From assembly GCA_041908585.1 (NCBI GenBank), contig JAYRFB010000166.1, positions 1 through 26,548 of the forward strand: 26,548 nucleotides of DNA, in the 5' to 3' direction. The position numbers were made by a program, and so were the translations under genes. The DNA comes from CAINDZ01 sp041908585 (GTDB lineage Bacteria > Krumholzibacteriota > Krumholzibacteriia > LZORAL124-64-63). The first letter of the stretch is position 1. Each line of letters begins with the position of its first letter. Below the pieces are notes generated by a model. The model was given only the letters and a program-made list of their open reading frames with translations, was not told where the DNA came from and searched no databases. Positions 10,714-18,764 of the stretch are shown here, piece by piece.

Positions 10714-11862
10714 ATGCTGCGGCTCAACGGCCACGGACGCCACACCTTCGCCACCGCCCGCGGGCCCGTCGGCCTGGCCTGGACGCCGCGCGGCCTGTGC
10801 CGCCTCGAGTTCGGCCACGCGGACGCCGACGCCACCGCCGACGCCCTGGCGGCGCGCTGCCCCGACCTGCCCGACGTGCCGCGGCCGCCGGCGCCCGTGG
10901 CGGCGCTGGCCGCGCGCATCCGGGCCGCATTGCGCGGCGTGACCGACGACTTCCTCGACGTCCCGGTCGACGACCACGACGCGCCCCCGTTTGCCCGCGC
11001 GGTCTGGCGCCGCCTGCGGCAGGTCCCGCGCGGCCGGGTGATCACCTACGGGGAACTGGCCGCCGCCTGCGGCCGCCCCGCGGCCGCGCGCGCCGTGGGG
11101 CGCATCATGGGCGCCAACCCGGTGCCGCTGGTCGTGCCCTGCCACCGCTGCGTGGGCGCCGACGGCTCGCTGACCGGGTTCTCCGCGGCCGGTGGCCTGG
11201 CGCAGAAGGCGCGCCTGCTGCATGACGAGGGCTGGGTGCGCGACCCCGAGCACGCCCGCGGCCTGGCACACCTGGCCAAGGCCGACCCGACGCGGCGCGC
11301 GCTGATCCGGCGGCACGGGCCGTACCTGGCGCGGGCGGACCGGCCGCGCCCGGCGTGGGAGTCGCTGGTGACGGCGATCATCCACCAGCAGCTGTCGGTG
11401 AAGGCGGGCCAGACCATCGCGAATCGCGTCCGCGCCCTGGCCTCCGGCGCCGGCTACCCCACACCCGCGCAGGTGCTCGCCCTGGACCCCGGGACGCTCC
11501 GCGCCTGCGGCCTGTCGCGCGCGAAGACCGACTACGTCCGCGACCTGGCCGCGCGCGTCGACGACGGCCGCCTGGACCTGCGCTCGGTGCGCCGCCTGCC
11601 CGACGACGAGGTGATCGCCGCGCTGACCACGGTGCGCGGCATCGGTGAATGGTCCGCGCAGATGCACCTCATCTTCCACCTGGGACGCCTGGACGTGCTG
11701 GCCACCGGCGACCTGGGCCTGCGCGCCGCCGCCGGCCGCCTCTACGGCCTGGGCGACCACGCGACACCCGCGCAGCTGGCGGCCCTGGCCGAGCCGTGGC
11801 GCCCGTACCGCTCCATCGCCTCGTGGTACCTGTGGGAATGGCTCGATGGCGGGGGACTGTAA
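10714..11862 (+). CDS. Fused O6-alkylguanine methyltransferase / 3-methyladenine DNA glycosylase
   Basis: Bifunctional alkylation-repair protein of 382 residues. Residues 1 to about 172 are an Ogt-type alkyltransferase: QVPRGRVITYGELA is the DNA-binding helix region, and PCHR holds the acceptor Cys at 143, which irreversibly takes the alkyl group from O6-alkylguanine. Residues of about 190-382 are an HhH-GPD glycosylase of AlkA/MagIII type: IIHQQLSVKAG (223-232), the helix-hairpin-helix VRGIGEWSAQM (307-317) and the catalytic Asp 333 in ATGDLGLR. This half excises N3-alkyladenine and related bases. ATG at 10714 has GGAAAGG eight bases upstream. The Ada zinc domain and AraC-type helix-turn-helix are absent, so it is not an Ada regulator. 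Both halves look catalytically complete. Confidence 0.93.
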   Translation: MLRLNGHGRHTFATARGPVGLAWTPRGLCRLEFGHADADATADALAARCPDLPDVPRPPAPVAALAARIRAALRGVTDDFLDVPVDDHDAPPFARAVWRRLRQVPRGRVITYGELAAACGRPAAARAVGRIMGANPVPLVVPCHRCVGADGSLTGFSAAGGLAQKARLLHDEGWVRDPEHARGLAHLAKADPTRRALIRRHGPYLARADRPRPAWESLVTAIIHQQLSVKAGQTIANRVRALASGAGYPTPAQVLALDPGTLRACGLSRAKTDYVRDLAARVDDGRLDLRSVRRLPDDEVIAALTTVRGIGEWSAQMHLIFHLGRLDVLATGDLGLRAAAGRLYGLGDHATPAQLAALAEPWRPYRSIASWYLWEWLDGGGL

Positions 11863-11909
11863 CCGCAGGGCGCGACCGTCTGGAGGCGGGACGGCGACCG
11901 GGATCGAGA

Positions 11910-11996
11910 GTGCAGACTACCGGTCGGCGGACGCCGTGCAGCTCGAGTTCGCCCACAAATCCGAGGCTGGCGGCGCCGCCGACCGGTAGACTGCAC
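11910..11996. repeat. Long imperfect inverted repeat (hairpin)
   Basis: Two 21-bp arms (11910-11930 and 11976-11996) are inverted complements with one mismatch and are separated by a 45-bp loop. The arms read GTGCAGACTACCGG... and ...CCGGTAGACTGCAC. The hairpin starts 48 bp after the ogt-alkA stop. It could terminate transcripts from either side, be the folded body of a small RNA, or be a miniature repeat element. No T-run follows. Confidence 0.7.
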
Positions 11997-12188
11997 GCGG
12001 GGGACGACTCGCTGGTCCCGCCGCGCGATCTCGACCGCGGGAAGCGGTCGGGCTCGAGGTGAAGCCCGCGCGAGAGCCGGTCACGATGGGCGGCCCGCCG
12101 CTGCGCCGGCCGGGGACTGCGGGCGAGGCGCCCCGACCGGCCTGGATGGTGCCCGTCCCGTGGCGGGACCGCCCACACTCTCCCTGGC

Positions 12189-12238
12189 GCCGGGTACGAT
12201 ACTCAAGGGCAGGCAAGGCATCTGTGACCAAGGTCACA
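12189..12238 (-). promoter_or_regulatory. CRP-type operator and class II promoter, leftward
   Basis: TGTGACCAAGGTCACA (12223-12238) is a perfect match to the CRP consensus TGTGA-N6-TCACA. On the minus strand a TATCGT (12201-12196, four of six to TATAAT) follows. A start seven bases beyond it (12189) puts the operator centre at -41.5, the standard position for class II activation by CRP/FNR proteins. No -35 box is evident, as expected for an activator-dependent promoter. The transcript would run left into the gene-free hairpin region. Confidence 0.5.
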
Positions 12239-12267
12239 CACGGGAGGGGGGAGGCGGGACGGCCGGT

Positions 12268-12954
12268 CTAGCCCGCCTGTTCCACGAGCGCGCGCAGGCC
12301 CCGCGCATCGGCAAGGGCGATGCGGCCCCGGCTCAACATGATGGCGCCCTGGTTCTCGAAATCCTTGAGCAGGCGGCTGATCGGCTCGCGCGCGCTGCCC
12401 AGCTCGGCGGCGATCGCCTCGTGCGTGACCAGCAGCTCCTTCGCGACGCCGCCGCCGGCACCGCCGAAGAACCCGTCGCACAGGTACTGCGCAAGCCTGA
12501 TGTCGAGCTTCTTGAACGCGATTTCCTCGACCAACGTCATCACGTCGACCATGCCGGCGGCCATGATGCTGAATACGTGCGTCCGCAGCGAGGGCTCGGC
12601 GCCGATCCAGCCGCGGAAGGTCTCGTGCGGGATCACCAGCGCCGTGACCTCCTCCTCGACACGCGCGTGCGCGGGCGAGGGCATGCCGGTCATGGCGCCC
12701 AGCAGGTTCAGCAGGCACAGATCGCCGGCCCGCACCCAGTAGAGCGTGATCTCGCGCCCCGAGGCGCTGCTCTTGAAGACGCGCAGCGCGCCCTGCCCGA
12801 TGAGACCCACGCCTGGCGCCTGGTCGCCCTCGCAGACGAAGTAGCCGCCCTGCTGTACACGCACCACCTGACCGGCGTCGCGCACTCGCTGCTGGAATTC
12901 GGGCCGGGCCCGACCATAGAACTCGAACCTGGCGAGGATCTGCTCTCGGGTCAT
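12268..12954 (-). CDS. Crp/Fnr family transcriptional regulator
   Basis: DNA-binding regulator of 228 residues. An N-terminal cyclic-nucleotide-binding-like beta roll spans about 10-120, a long dimerisation helix about 125-160, and a winged helix about 170-228. The recognition helix SAREPISRLLKDFE carries Arg189-Glu190 and Arg194, matching the RE-x3-R pattern with which E. coli CRP reads TGTGA. The cAMP phosphate-binding cassette (GE...RSA) is not visible; in its place is AGDLCLLNLLGAM and EEEVTALVIP, as in many non-cAMP members. No N-terminal Fe-S cysteine cluster is present, so the ligand is unknown. ATG at 12954 has GGAGAGG four bases upstream. A perfect CRP-type site lies 30 bp beyond the stop. 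Confidence 0.92.
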   Translation of the reverse strand: MTREQILARFEFYGRARPEFQQRVRDAGQVVRVQQGGYFVCEGDQAPGVGLIGQGALRVFKSSASGREITLYWVRAGDLCLLNLLGAMTGMPSPAHARVEEEVTALVIPHETFRGWIGAEPSLRTHVFSIMAAGMVDVMTLVEEIAFKKLDIRLAQYLCDGFFGGAGGGVAKELLVTHEAIAAELGSAREPISRLLKDFENQGAIMLSRGRIALADARGLRALVEQAG

Positions 12955-13155
12955 GGGGCCTCTCCGGGAATCCCGCCGGCCGGCAGGGAGCTCGACCGGG
13001 CGTCCGCCGAACGGGATCCGACGATGGGGTCCGTCGCTGGCATCTCTCGTCCGGTCCCGGCGATCGCCGCGGGGCCGGAATCGGCGGTCATCATAGCAGC
13101 AAACTGGTGCGCGGACCAGCCGGCGAGGGGATCGCGAACCGAAGGGGAGGGCGGG

Positions 13156-15093
13156 CTACTTCCCGATCGCAGCAGGCTCCGGGAAGCTGCCGGGCCATGG
13201 CACGTGTGCCGGCGCGCCGGCGCCCAGCACCCAGCGGTGCAGCATCTCGGTGACGAGCTCGGCGCGCACGGGCTTGCTGAGGTAGTCGTCCATGCCGGCG
13301 GCGGTGCAGCGTTCGCGGTCGCCGGGCATCGCGTGCGCGGTCATGGCGATGATGGGCGTCCGCGCGGCCGGACCGCCCAGGCGGCGGATGATGCCGGTGG
13401 CCTCGTAGCCGTCCATCTCCGGCATCTGGCAGTCCATGAAGACCAGGTCGTAGACGAAGTTCGCCATCATCTGCACGGCCTCGTTGCCGTTGGCCGCCAG
13501 GTCCACGCGCAGTCCCTGCTTCTCCAGGATGTATTGCGCCACCTTCTGGTTGAACGGGTTGTCCTCGGCCACGAGCACGCGCCGGCCGGCCAGCGCCTCG
13601 GGCGTCGCCACCGACACCTCGGCCGCGGCGGCGTCGACGTTGAGCTTGGCCACCGCCGCCTGCTCTGCCGAGGCGCGCGGCAACGGCAGCACCACGCGGA
13701 AGCGGGAACCGCGGCCCACCACGCTGTCGGCGTCCAGCGAGCCATGCATCAGCTCGGCCAACTGACGGCTGATGGCCAGGCCAAGGCCGGTGCCGCCGTA
13801 GCGGCGGGTGGTCGAGCTGTCCGCCTGCGTGAAGCGCTGGAACAGGTCGGGCAGCCGGTTGGCCGGGATGCCGATGCCCGTGTCCGTCACGGCGATGGTC
13901 CACAGCGTGATGTTGCCCGGCGCCTCGCGCCACGAGGCCTCGATGGTCACGCTGCCTTCCTCGGTGAACTTGATCGCATTGTTGACCAGGTTGGTGACGA
14001 TCTGCCGGATGCGTCCGGCATCGCCGAGGACCGCCACCGGCGCGTTCGTGGGCAGGCTGCAACGCAGTTCCAGGCCCTTGGCATCGGCCGTGCCGCGCAT
14101 GAGCTCGGCCACCTCGGCCAGCAGGCGGCGCATGTGGAACGGCGCCGGCTCGATCTCAAGGCGCCCGGCCTCCACCTTCGAGAAGTCCAGGATGTCGTTG
14201 ATGATCGCCAGCAGCGATTGCCCCGAATCGAAGACGATGCGCGCGTAGCTGCGCTGCTCCTCGTCCAGGTCGGTGTCCAGCAGGATGCCGGTCATGCCGA
14301 GGATGCCGTTCATCGGCGTGCGGATCTCGTGCGACATGTTGGCCAGGAACTCGCTCTTGGCCTGGTTGGCCGCGTCGGCGTTCTCCTTGGCCACCGTCTT
14401 CTCGCGGATCTGCTCCAGCATCTCGTTGAACGCGTCGACCAGCGTGCCCGTCTCGTCGCCGGCCGAGCGGCGCGCTCGCAGCGTGAAGTCCTGCTCGGCC
14501 GAGACGCGACGCGCCACCTCCACCAACTCGCCGAGGGGACGCGTGATGACCCGCTGCAGCCGCTCGGACAGCGCGAGCACCAGGAGCAGCGCCGCGGCCA
14601 TCGCCGCCGCCTGGATCATGGCCACGTTGAAGAAGCGAGCCTGCAGCGAGTCGAGGCTCTTGTGCAGGTAGATGGTGCCCACCTGCTCGCCGTCGAAGAC
14701 CACCGCCTGGTACACCGACATGCCCACCGCGTCGAAGACGGTGCGCTGGCGATCGATGTCCGTGGGCGGCGGCGGGGTGGTTCCGTCACGCTGGAAGCGC
14801 GCGAAGAGGTTGCCGCCGGCATCGTACAGGCAGGCCTCGACCAGCGACGGGTTGGCGCGCAGCGATTGCAGGATCTCGCCGGCGACGGTGCGGTCCTCGA
14901 ACATCAGCGCCGCGGCGCAGGTGCTGCCAATGACCTCGGCGGAGATCTCCAGTTCGCGGGACAGGCGCGCGCGGAAGCTGTAGTGGTCATAGACCGTCAT
15001 CACCAGGCTGACCAGCAGCACGGCCACGGTCACCGACACGCCCAGGATCCACCTGAGCTTGGTGCGAATCGGCAGGTCCTGCACGGACAGCAC
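13156..15093 (-). CDS. Hybrid sensor histidine kinase (CHASE8, HAMP, HisKA, HATPase, REC)
   Basis: Inner-membrane phosphorelay kinase of 645 residues. GTG at 15093 (GGGAG ten bases upstream) is preferred over upstream frames because TM1 follows directly (about 14-34). A periplasmic CHASE8-type sensor spans about 40-150 (SAEVIGSTCAAALMFED, ILQSLRANPSLVEACLYD). TM2 is about 157-176 and HAMP about 178-232. HisKA has His255 (FLANMSHEIRTPMN). The HATPase has NNAIKF near 371, DTGIGI near 404 and GGTGLGL near 433. The C-terminal REC has acceptor Asp554 (MDCQMPEMDG) and LSKPV. It lies between the outer-membrane gene at 15206 (112 bp gap) and the Crp/Fnr gene, all leftward. The signal sensed is unknown. 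Confidence 0.93.
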   Translation of the reverse strand: MLSVQDLPIRTKLRWILGVSVTVAVLLVSLVMTVYDHYSFRARLSRELEISAEVIGSTCAAALMFEDRTVAGEILQSLRANPSLVEACLYDAGGNLFARFQRDGTTPPPPTDIDRQRTVFDAVGMSVYQAVVFDGEQVGTIYLHKSLDSLQARFFNVAMIQAAAMAAALLLVLALSERLQRVITRPLGELVEVARRVSAEQDFTLRARRSAGDETGTLVDAFNEMLEQIREKTVAKENADAANQAKSEFLANMSHEIRTPMNGILGMTGILLDTDLDEEQRSYARIVFDSGQSLLAIINDILDFSKVEAGRLEIEPAPFHMRRLLAEVAELMRGTADAKGLELRCSLPTNAPVAVLGDAGRIRQIVTNLVNNAIKFTEEGSVTIEASWREAPGNITLWTIAVTDTGIGIPANRLPDLFQRFTQADSSTTRRYGGTGLGLAISRQLAELMHGSLDADSVVGRGSRFRVVLPLPRASAEQAAVAKLNVDAAAAEVSVATPEALAGRRVLVAEDNPFNQKVAQYILEKQGLRVDLAANGNEAVQMMANFVYDLVFMDCQMPEMDGYEATGIIRRLGGPAARTPIIAMTAHAMPGDRERCTAAGMDDYLSKPVRAELVTEMLHRWVLGAGAPAHVPWPGSFPEPAAIGK

Positions 15094-15205
15094 GATGGCA
15101 AGGCTCCCGTTCACGAGCCGAAAGGGCGTTCTGGCCGGCCCTTGGCGGCCGGTCGCAGGGAACACCCCGGGAACGAGGCAAGAATCGGCAGGACAACGAT
15201 TTGCT

Positions 15206-16456
15206 TTAGCGGTAAGGGGAGGCTCCCAGACGCAGGCCGGCGCCCAGCCGCCAGCTGATGGCGCCCCCGCCCAGCGAGTCGGGGCCCTCGTTGCGGGTGC
15301 CCAGCCATTCGCGGCGGAGGTCCAGGCCGGCCAGCCAGGGCCCGGCGCCCGGCTGCCAGCGCAACCCCATGCCGAGGCTGAGGTTGAGGGTGCCGAGCAT
15401 CAGGTCCCGCTTGAGGAACGGCCGGATCCCGTCGTAGCCCAGGCCGGCGAACAGGTCCAGCCGCCAGCGCCGGCCCCCGGCCAGGGCCCGCCCCCCCTCG
15501 AGGCCCAGATACAGGGCGTCGAAGCGGTCCGAGAACTCCCGCACCCCGTCCTGGTCGACCAGGTAGGGCCGGTCGGTGCGCCCGAGCCGCACCTCGATCG
15601 GCACGCGCGCGAACCAGGCGCCCAGCTCCTGCTCCAGCAGCCCGCCCAGCAGGACATGGCTGCCCGCCAGCTCGACATCGCCCCGCGGGCGCCAGCTGCC
15701 GGTCGTCAGCAGCACGGACGACGGGCCGCCACCCGCGGCATCAGCCGCGGCATCGCCCGCGGCATCCGTATCCACGCTCGCGGGAATCACCTCGCCGCCG
15801 TCGGCGCCGTCCGGGTGGTCCACGTACCAGCGGAGCCAGCTCTCGGCCAGCTCGTCGCCCCGGAGCAGGGCAGCGGCCTCCTCGAGGCGGTCGCTGTAGA
15901 ACAGGCAGAAGTACTCGGTCAGGCTGCCGGCAGATTGATGCGGCAGCAGCTGGTCGGCGAACGAGACGGTGAAGCGGTCGAACTGCTGGCGCCCCTCGCT
16001 CAGGAAGCGGGTGTCGCCCTGCAACCAGGCATCCAGGTGGTCGACGATGCGATCGTCGTAGAGCCCCTCGTCGAAGGCGCCGTCCCAGATGGCGCCCAGG
16101 ATGCGCGCGCGGACGACCGGCTCGGAGGCGCCGCAACGATCCTCCCAGAAGCCGATGAACTCCGCGAGCAGGTCGGGCCGGCCCGCCAGGACCAGCTTCG
16201 GCACGAGTTCCCAGGCCGCGGCGGCCACGCGCGCGGTGGTCAGGCCCAGCAGGTGCGGGCGCAGTTCCGCGAAATCCGCAGCTTCCAGCAGGAGCGAGTC
16301 GGTCAGGGCCGCGGGCAGCGCGCCCGCTTGCCCGGCAGCGGCGTCCTGCGCCCCGGCCGGCAGCGGCACGATCACGAACGACGCCAGCGCCAGCGACGCC
16401 GCCCAGGCCAGCCTCACCCATGCCGGCGCCATCGCGATGCGCCGCCGACCGGTCAC
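15206..16456 (-). CDS. Predicted outer-membrane barrel protein, unknown function
   Basis: Secreted protein of 416 residues that I do not recognise. GTG at 16456 is chosen because it overlaps the glgC stop by 4 bp (GTGA) and has AGGGA seven bases upstream; ATG at 16432 is an alternative. A signal peptide follows (RRRIAMAPAWVRLAWAAS, ending near PAGA). An alpha-rich region spans about 40-220, with an acidic/alanine linker around 215-235. The C-terminal half is amphipathic strands (DVELAGSHVLLGGLLEQ, RWRLDLFAGLGYDG, LNLSLGMGLRW, ISWRLGAGLRLG), consistent with a small barrel. The overlap implies translation coupled to glgC, though a functional link to glycogen synthesis is only inference. Confidence 0.75.
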   Translation of the reverse strand: MTGRRRIAMAPAWVRLAWAASLALASFVIVPLPAGAQDAAAGQAGALPAALTDSLLLEAADFAELRPHLLGLTTARVAAAAWELVPKLVLAGRPDLLAEFIGFWEDRCGASEPVVRARILGAIWDGAFDEGLYDDRIVDHLDAWLQGDTRFLSEGRQQFDRFTVSFADQLLPHQSAGSLTEYFCLFYSDRLEEAAALLRGDELAESWLRWYVDHPDGADGGEVIPASVDTDAAGDAAADAAGGGPSSVLLTTGSWRPRGDVELAGSHVLLGGLLEQELGAWFARVPIEVRLGRTDRPYLVDQDGVREFSDRFDALYLGLEGGRALAGGRRWRLDLFAGLGYDGIRPFLKRDLMLGTLNLSLGMGLRWQPGAGPWLAGLDLRREWLGTRNEGPDSLGGGAISWRLGAGLRLGASPYR

Positions 16457-17739
16457 AGCACCGTCCCTGCCGGGATCACCGTGCCCTTGGGGATCACCGT
16501 CACGCCGTCGCGGATCCAGCGGTACTGGTCGCGGTGCTCCTTCACGTCGGGCTGCGCGCGGATGATCACGCCGTCGCCGATGCGCGCGTTCTTGTCGATG
16601 ATGCAGCGTTCCAGCCGGCAATTGCGCCCCACGCCCATGGGCGGCGTGTCGCCGCCCTCCTTGAGGTTGTCGAAGAGCACGTGTTCGCCCTCGTAGAAGT
16701 CCGCGCCCATGTGGATCACGTCCTTCAGGAAGGCGCCCTTGCGGATGCGCGCGCGGATGCCGACGATCGAGTGCTCGATGCGCGCGCCGGTGATGGTCGA
16801 GCCCTCGACCACCAGCGAGTTCTCGATGGTCGACTCGATGATGCGCGCCGGCGGCAGCGCCCGCGTGCGCGTGTAGAACGGCCACGCCCCCTGGTGCAGG
16901 TTCAGCGGCGGGTGCTTGTCCACCAGGTCCAGGTTGGCCTCGAAGAACGAGGCGATGGTCCCGATGTCGCGCCAGTAGCCGTTGAACGGGTAGGCCATCA
17001 CCTTCAGCTTGCCGATCGCCTCGGGAATGATCTCCTTGCCGAAGTCCGTCTTCGTCTCGTCCTGGAGAAGGTCGTGCAGCACGTGCGGCTCGAAGCAGTA
17101 GATGCCCATCGAGCCCAGGTAGGTGTCGTTGTCGGCGATCATGCCGCGCGCGGCGAACAGCTCCTTCGGCGCGCGGAAGCGGTCGATCACCGCCGGGTCC
17201 TGCGGCTTCTCCACGAACTCGGTGACCTCGGCCGTGGCGTCGGCGCGCAGCAGCCCCATGCGCGGCGCGTCCTCGCGCGTGACCGGATACACCGCCAAAG
17301 TGATGTCGGCGCCCATCTCGCGGTGGAAGCGCACCATCTGCGCGTAGTCCATGCGGTACAGGTGGTCGCCGCCCAGGATCAGCACCTGCGACGTCTTGTA
17401 GTACATCGTGTGGTGCAGCGTGGCGCGCACGGCATCGGAGGTGCCCTGGAACCAGTCCGAGCGATCGGGAGTCTGCTCGGCCGCCAGGATGTCGACGAAG
17501 CCGTCGGTGAACGCGTCGAAGGCGTACGTCTGCATGATGTGCCGGTGCATGCTCGCCGACAGGAACTGCGTCAGCACGAAGATCTTCTTCACGCCCGAGT
17601 TGATGCAGTTGCTGATGGGGATGTCGATGAGCCGGTACTTGCCGGCGAACGCCACCGAGGGCTTGCTGCGCTGCAGCGTCAGCGGGTACAGGCGCTGGCC
17701 GCGCCCGCCGCCGAGGATGATCGAGACGACGTCCTTCAC
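16453..17739 (-). CDS. glgC: Glucose-1-phosphate adenylyltransferase (ADP-glucose pyrophosphorylase)
   Basis: Converts glucose-1-phosphate and ATP to ADP-glucose, the committed step of bacterial glycogen synthesis; cytoplasmic tetramer. 428 residues, normal family length. The N-terminal nucleotidyltransferase signature is complete (LGGGRGQRLYPLT followed by RSKPSVAFAGKYRLIDIPISN), as are GGDHLYRMDY, FVEKP and GYWRDIGT. The C-terminal quarter is a left-handed beta-helix of hexapeptide repeats (GARIEHSIVGIRARIRKGAFL). GTG at 17739 has GGGAG six bases upstream. It is first of a leftward set with the outer-membrane protein (4-bp overlap) and probably the CHASE8 kinase. No glycogen synthase or branching enzyme is in the window. 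Confidence 0.97.
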   Translation of the reverse strand: MKDVVSIILGGGRGQRLYPLTLQRSKPSVAFAGKYRLIDIPISNCINSGVKKIFVLTQFLSASMHRHIMQTYAFDAFTDGFVDILAAEQTPDRSDWFQGTSDAVRATLHHTMYYKTSQVLILGGDHLYRMDYAQMVRFHREMGADITLAVYPVTREDAPRMGLLRADATAEVTEFVEKPQDPAVIDRFRAPKELFAARGMIADNDTYLGSMGIYCFEPHVLHDLLQDETKTDFGKEIIPEAIGKLKVMAYPFNGYWRDIGTIASFFEANLDLVDKHPPLNLHQGAWPFYTRTRALPPARIIESTIENSLVVEGSTITGARIEHSIVGIRARIRKGAFLKDVIHMGADFYEGEHVLFDNLKEGGDTPPMGVGRNCRLERCIIDKNARIGDGVIIRAQPDVKEHRDQYRWIRDGVTVIPKGTVIPAGTVL

Positions 17740-17810
17740 AGGGGGCTCCCGGCGCTGGAGGAAGCGCGGCGCCGGGGGGCGGCCCGGCCCGCGCGAGCGG
17801 CATCCGGGCG

Positions 17811-17839
17811 ATCATACCGCGGGCGCCCCGCCCCGCCAA
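17811..17839 (-). promoter_or_regulatory. Sigma-70 promoter of glgC
   Basis: Minus strand: -35 TTGGCG (17839-17834), 17-bp spacer, -10 TATGAT (17816-17811, five of six). The start would fall near 17804, giving a leader of about 65 nt before the glgC GTG. Confidence 0.7.
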
Positions 17840-17890
17840 TCCCTTAATGGAAAAGGCGTTGCGCCGGAGCAGCGCGCCCCCGGGAGCCGG

Positions 17891-18529
17891 CTACCGGTCG
17901 CCCCCCCGCGGCCGGAAGTCCAGCGCCGCCGAGTTGATGCAGTAGCGCATCCCCGTCGGCCGCGGCCCGTCCGGGAACACGTGCCCCAGGTGCGAGTCGC
18001 AGCGGCTGCAGCGGACCTCGACCCGGACCATCCCGTGGGTGGTGTCCTCGTGCTCGACGATGGCCCCCCGGGTCACCGGCTGGAAGTAGCTGGGCCAACC
18101 GCTGCCCGAGTCGAACTTGGTGTCGCTGGCGAACAGCTCCTGCCCGCAGGCCACGCAGACGTAGGTCCCCTTCTCGTGATGGTTCCAGTACTTGCCCGTG
18201 AACGGCGCCTCGGTGGCGCTGCAGCGGGTGACCTGGTACTGCATCGGGGTCAGCTCCTCGCGCCACTGCTCGTCGGTCTTGGCGACCTTCCCGGAGGCGC
18301 CGCCGCCCGCCGAATCGGGTGCCGCCGCGCCGCGCCCGCCGCCATCCGCGGCCCGGAACGCGGCCAGCGCCAGCGGCGCGTTGATGGCCCCCACGACGCG
18401 GCCCGCCACGGCCGGGGCCCGCCGCGCGCGCGGGGTCGCGGGCGCCGGCTTGCGGTCGGCCGTGCCCAGCCACAGCAGCAGGCTCAGCGACCCGATGACC
18501 AGGGTGAGGATGATCAGCGCTTTCAACAT
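17891..18529 (-). CDS. msrB: Peptide-methionine (R)-S-oxide reductase, membrane-anchored
   Basis: Reduces methionine-R-sulfoxide in oxidised proteins. 212 residues: an N-terminal hydrophobic helix (about 2-22) that should anchor the enzyme to the inner membrane facing the periplasm, a proline/alanine/glycine-rich linker (23-80), and a full MsrB domain (84-205). Zinc ligands are Cys125/Cys128 and Cys174/Cys177; GWPSYF is at 144-149; the catalytic Cys197 is in RYCINSAALDF. The usual free-standing enzyme is about 140 residues, so the anchor and linker are extra. ATG at 18529 has GGAGG seven bases upstream; ATG at 18547 is also possible. The gene is followed by a 151-bp gap before glgC. Confidence 0.95.
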   Translation of the reverse strand: MLKALIILTLVIGSLSLLLWLGTADRKPAPATPRARRAPAVAGRVVGAINAPLALAAFRAADGGGRGAAAPDSAGGGASGKVAKTDEQWREELTPMQYQVTRCSATEAPFTGKYWNHHEKGTYVCVACGQELFASDTKFDSGSGWPSYFQPVTRGAIVEHEDTTHGMVRVEVRCSRCDSHLGHVFPDGPRPTGMRYCINSAALDFRPRGGDR

Positions 18530-18692
18530 GTATGGACCTCCGGGCATTCCGGGTCACTCCCTCGTTGCCGTTCACGTGTCCTGCCGGCCGGTTCAGGTTA
18601 GCCGCGGCCGGCGATTCCCGCACCGGGCGCGGGAAGGGGGCGGTTAACACGCGGGAGGCGGGTCGGGTTCCGGGCGGCCTTTGCCGATCCGC

Positions 18693-18723
18693 TTGACTCT
18701 CCCCCGGGGGGAGGGTCCATCGT
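18693..18723 (+). promoter_or_regulatory. MerR-type promoter/operator with 19-bp spacer
   Basis: -35 TTGACT (18693-18698), a long 19-bp spacer and -10 CATCGT (18718-18723). The spacer region is filled by a dyad (18695-18705 against 18707-18717, one mismatch, reading CTCTCCCCC/GGGGGAGGG). The over-long spacer plus internal dyad is the signature of promoters that MerR proteins untwist to activate, so the downstream regulator is probably autoregulated. Confidence 0.8.
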
Positions 18724-18764
18724 CATGGTCGCAAGCTTGCAGGACCCCGTACCGGGAGGGGTGG

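Larger units (their letters stand above)
11863..12267. other. Gene-free region with hairpin and CRP-type site
   Basis: A 405-bp stretch between the ogt-alkA stop and the stop of the Crp/Fnr regulator. No open frame has a ribosome-binding site or a recognisable protein. Structure is rich: a 21-bp-arm hairpin at 11910-11996, a CGACCGC/GCGGTCG stem near 12031-12049, a GTCCCG-TGG-CGGGAC stem near 12155-12169, and a perfect TGTGA-N6-TCACA palindrome at 12223-12238. It may encode a leftward small RNA. Confidence 0.5.

Noticed and set aside
11917..12237. Leftward open frames across the gene-free region
   Set aside because: No ribosome site and random-looking Arg/Pro/Ser composition; the hairpins explain the sequence better.
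12160..15258. Very long rightward open frame (over 1000 codons)
   Set aside because: It is the antisense shadow of the Crp/Fnr gene and CHASE8 kinase; composition is His/Arg/Gln-rich nonsense with no domain.
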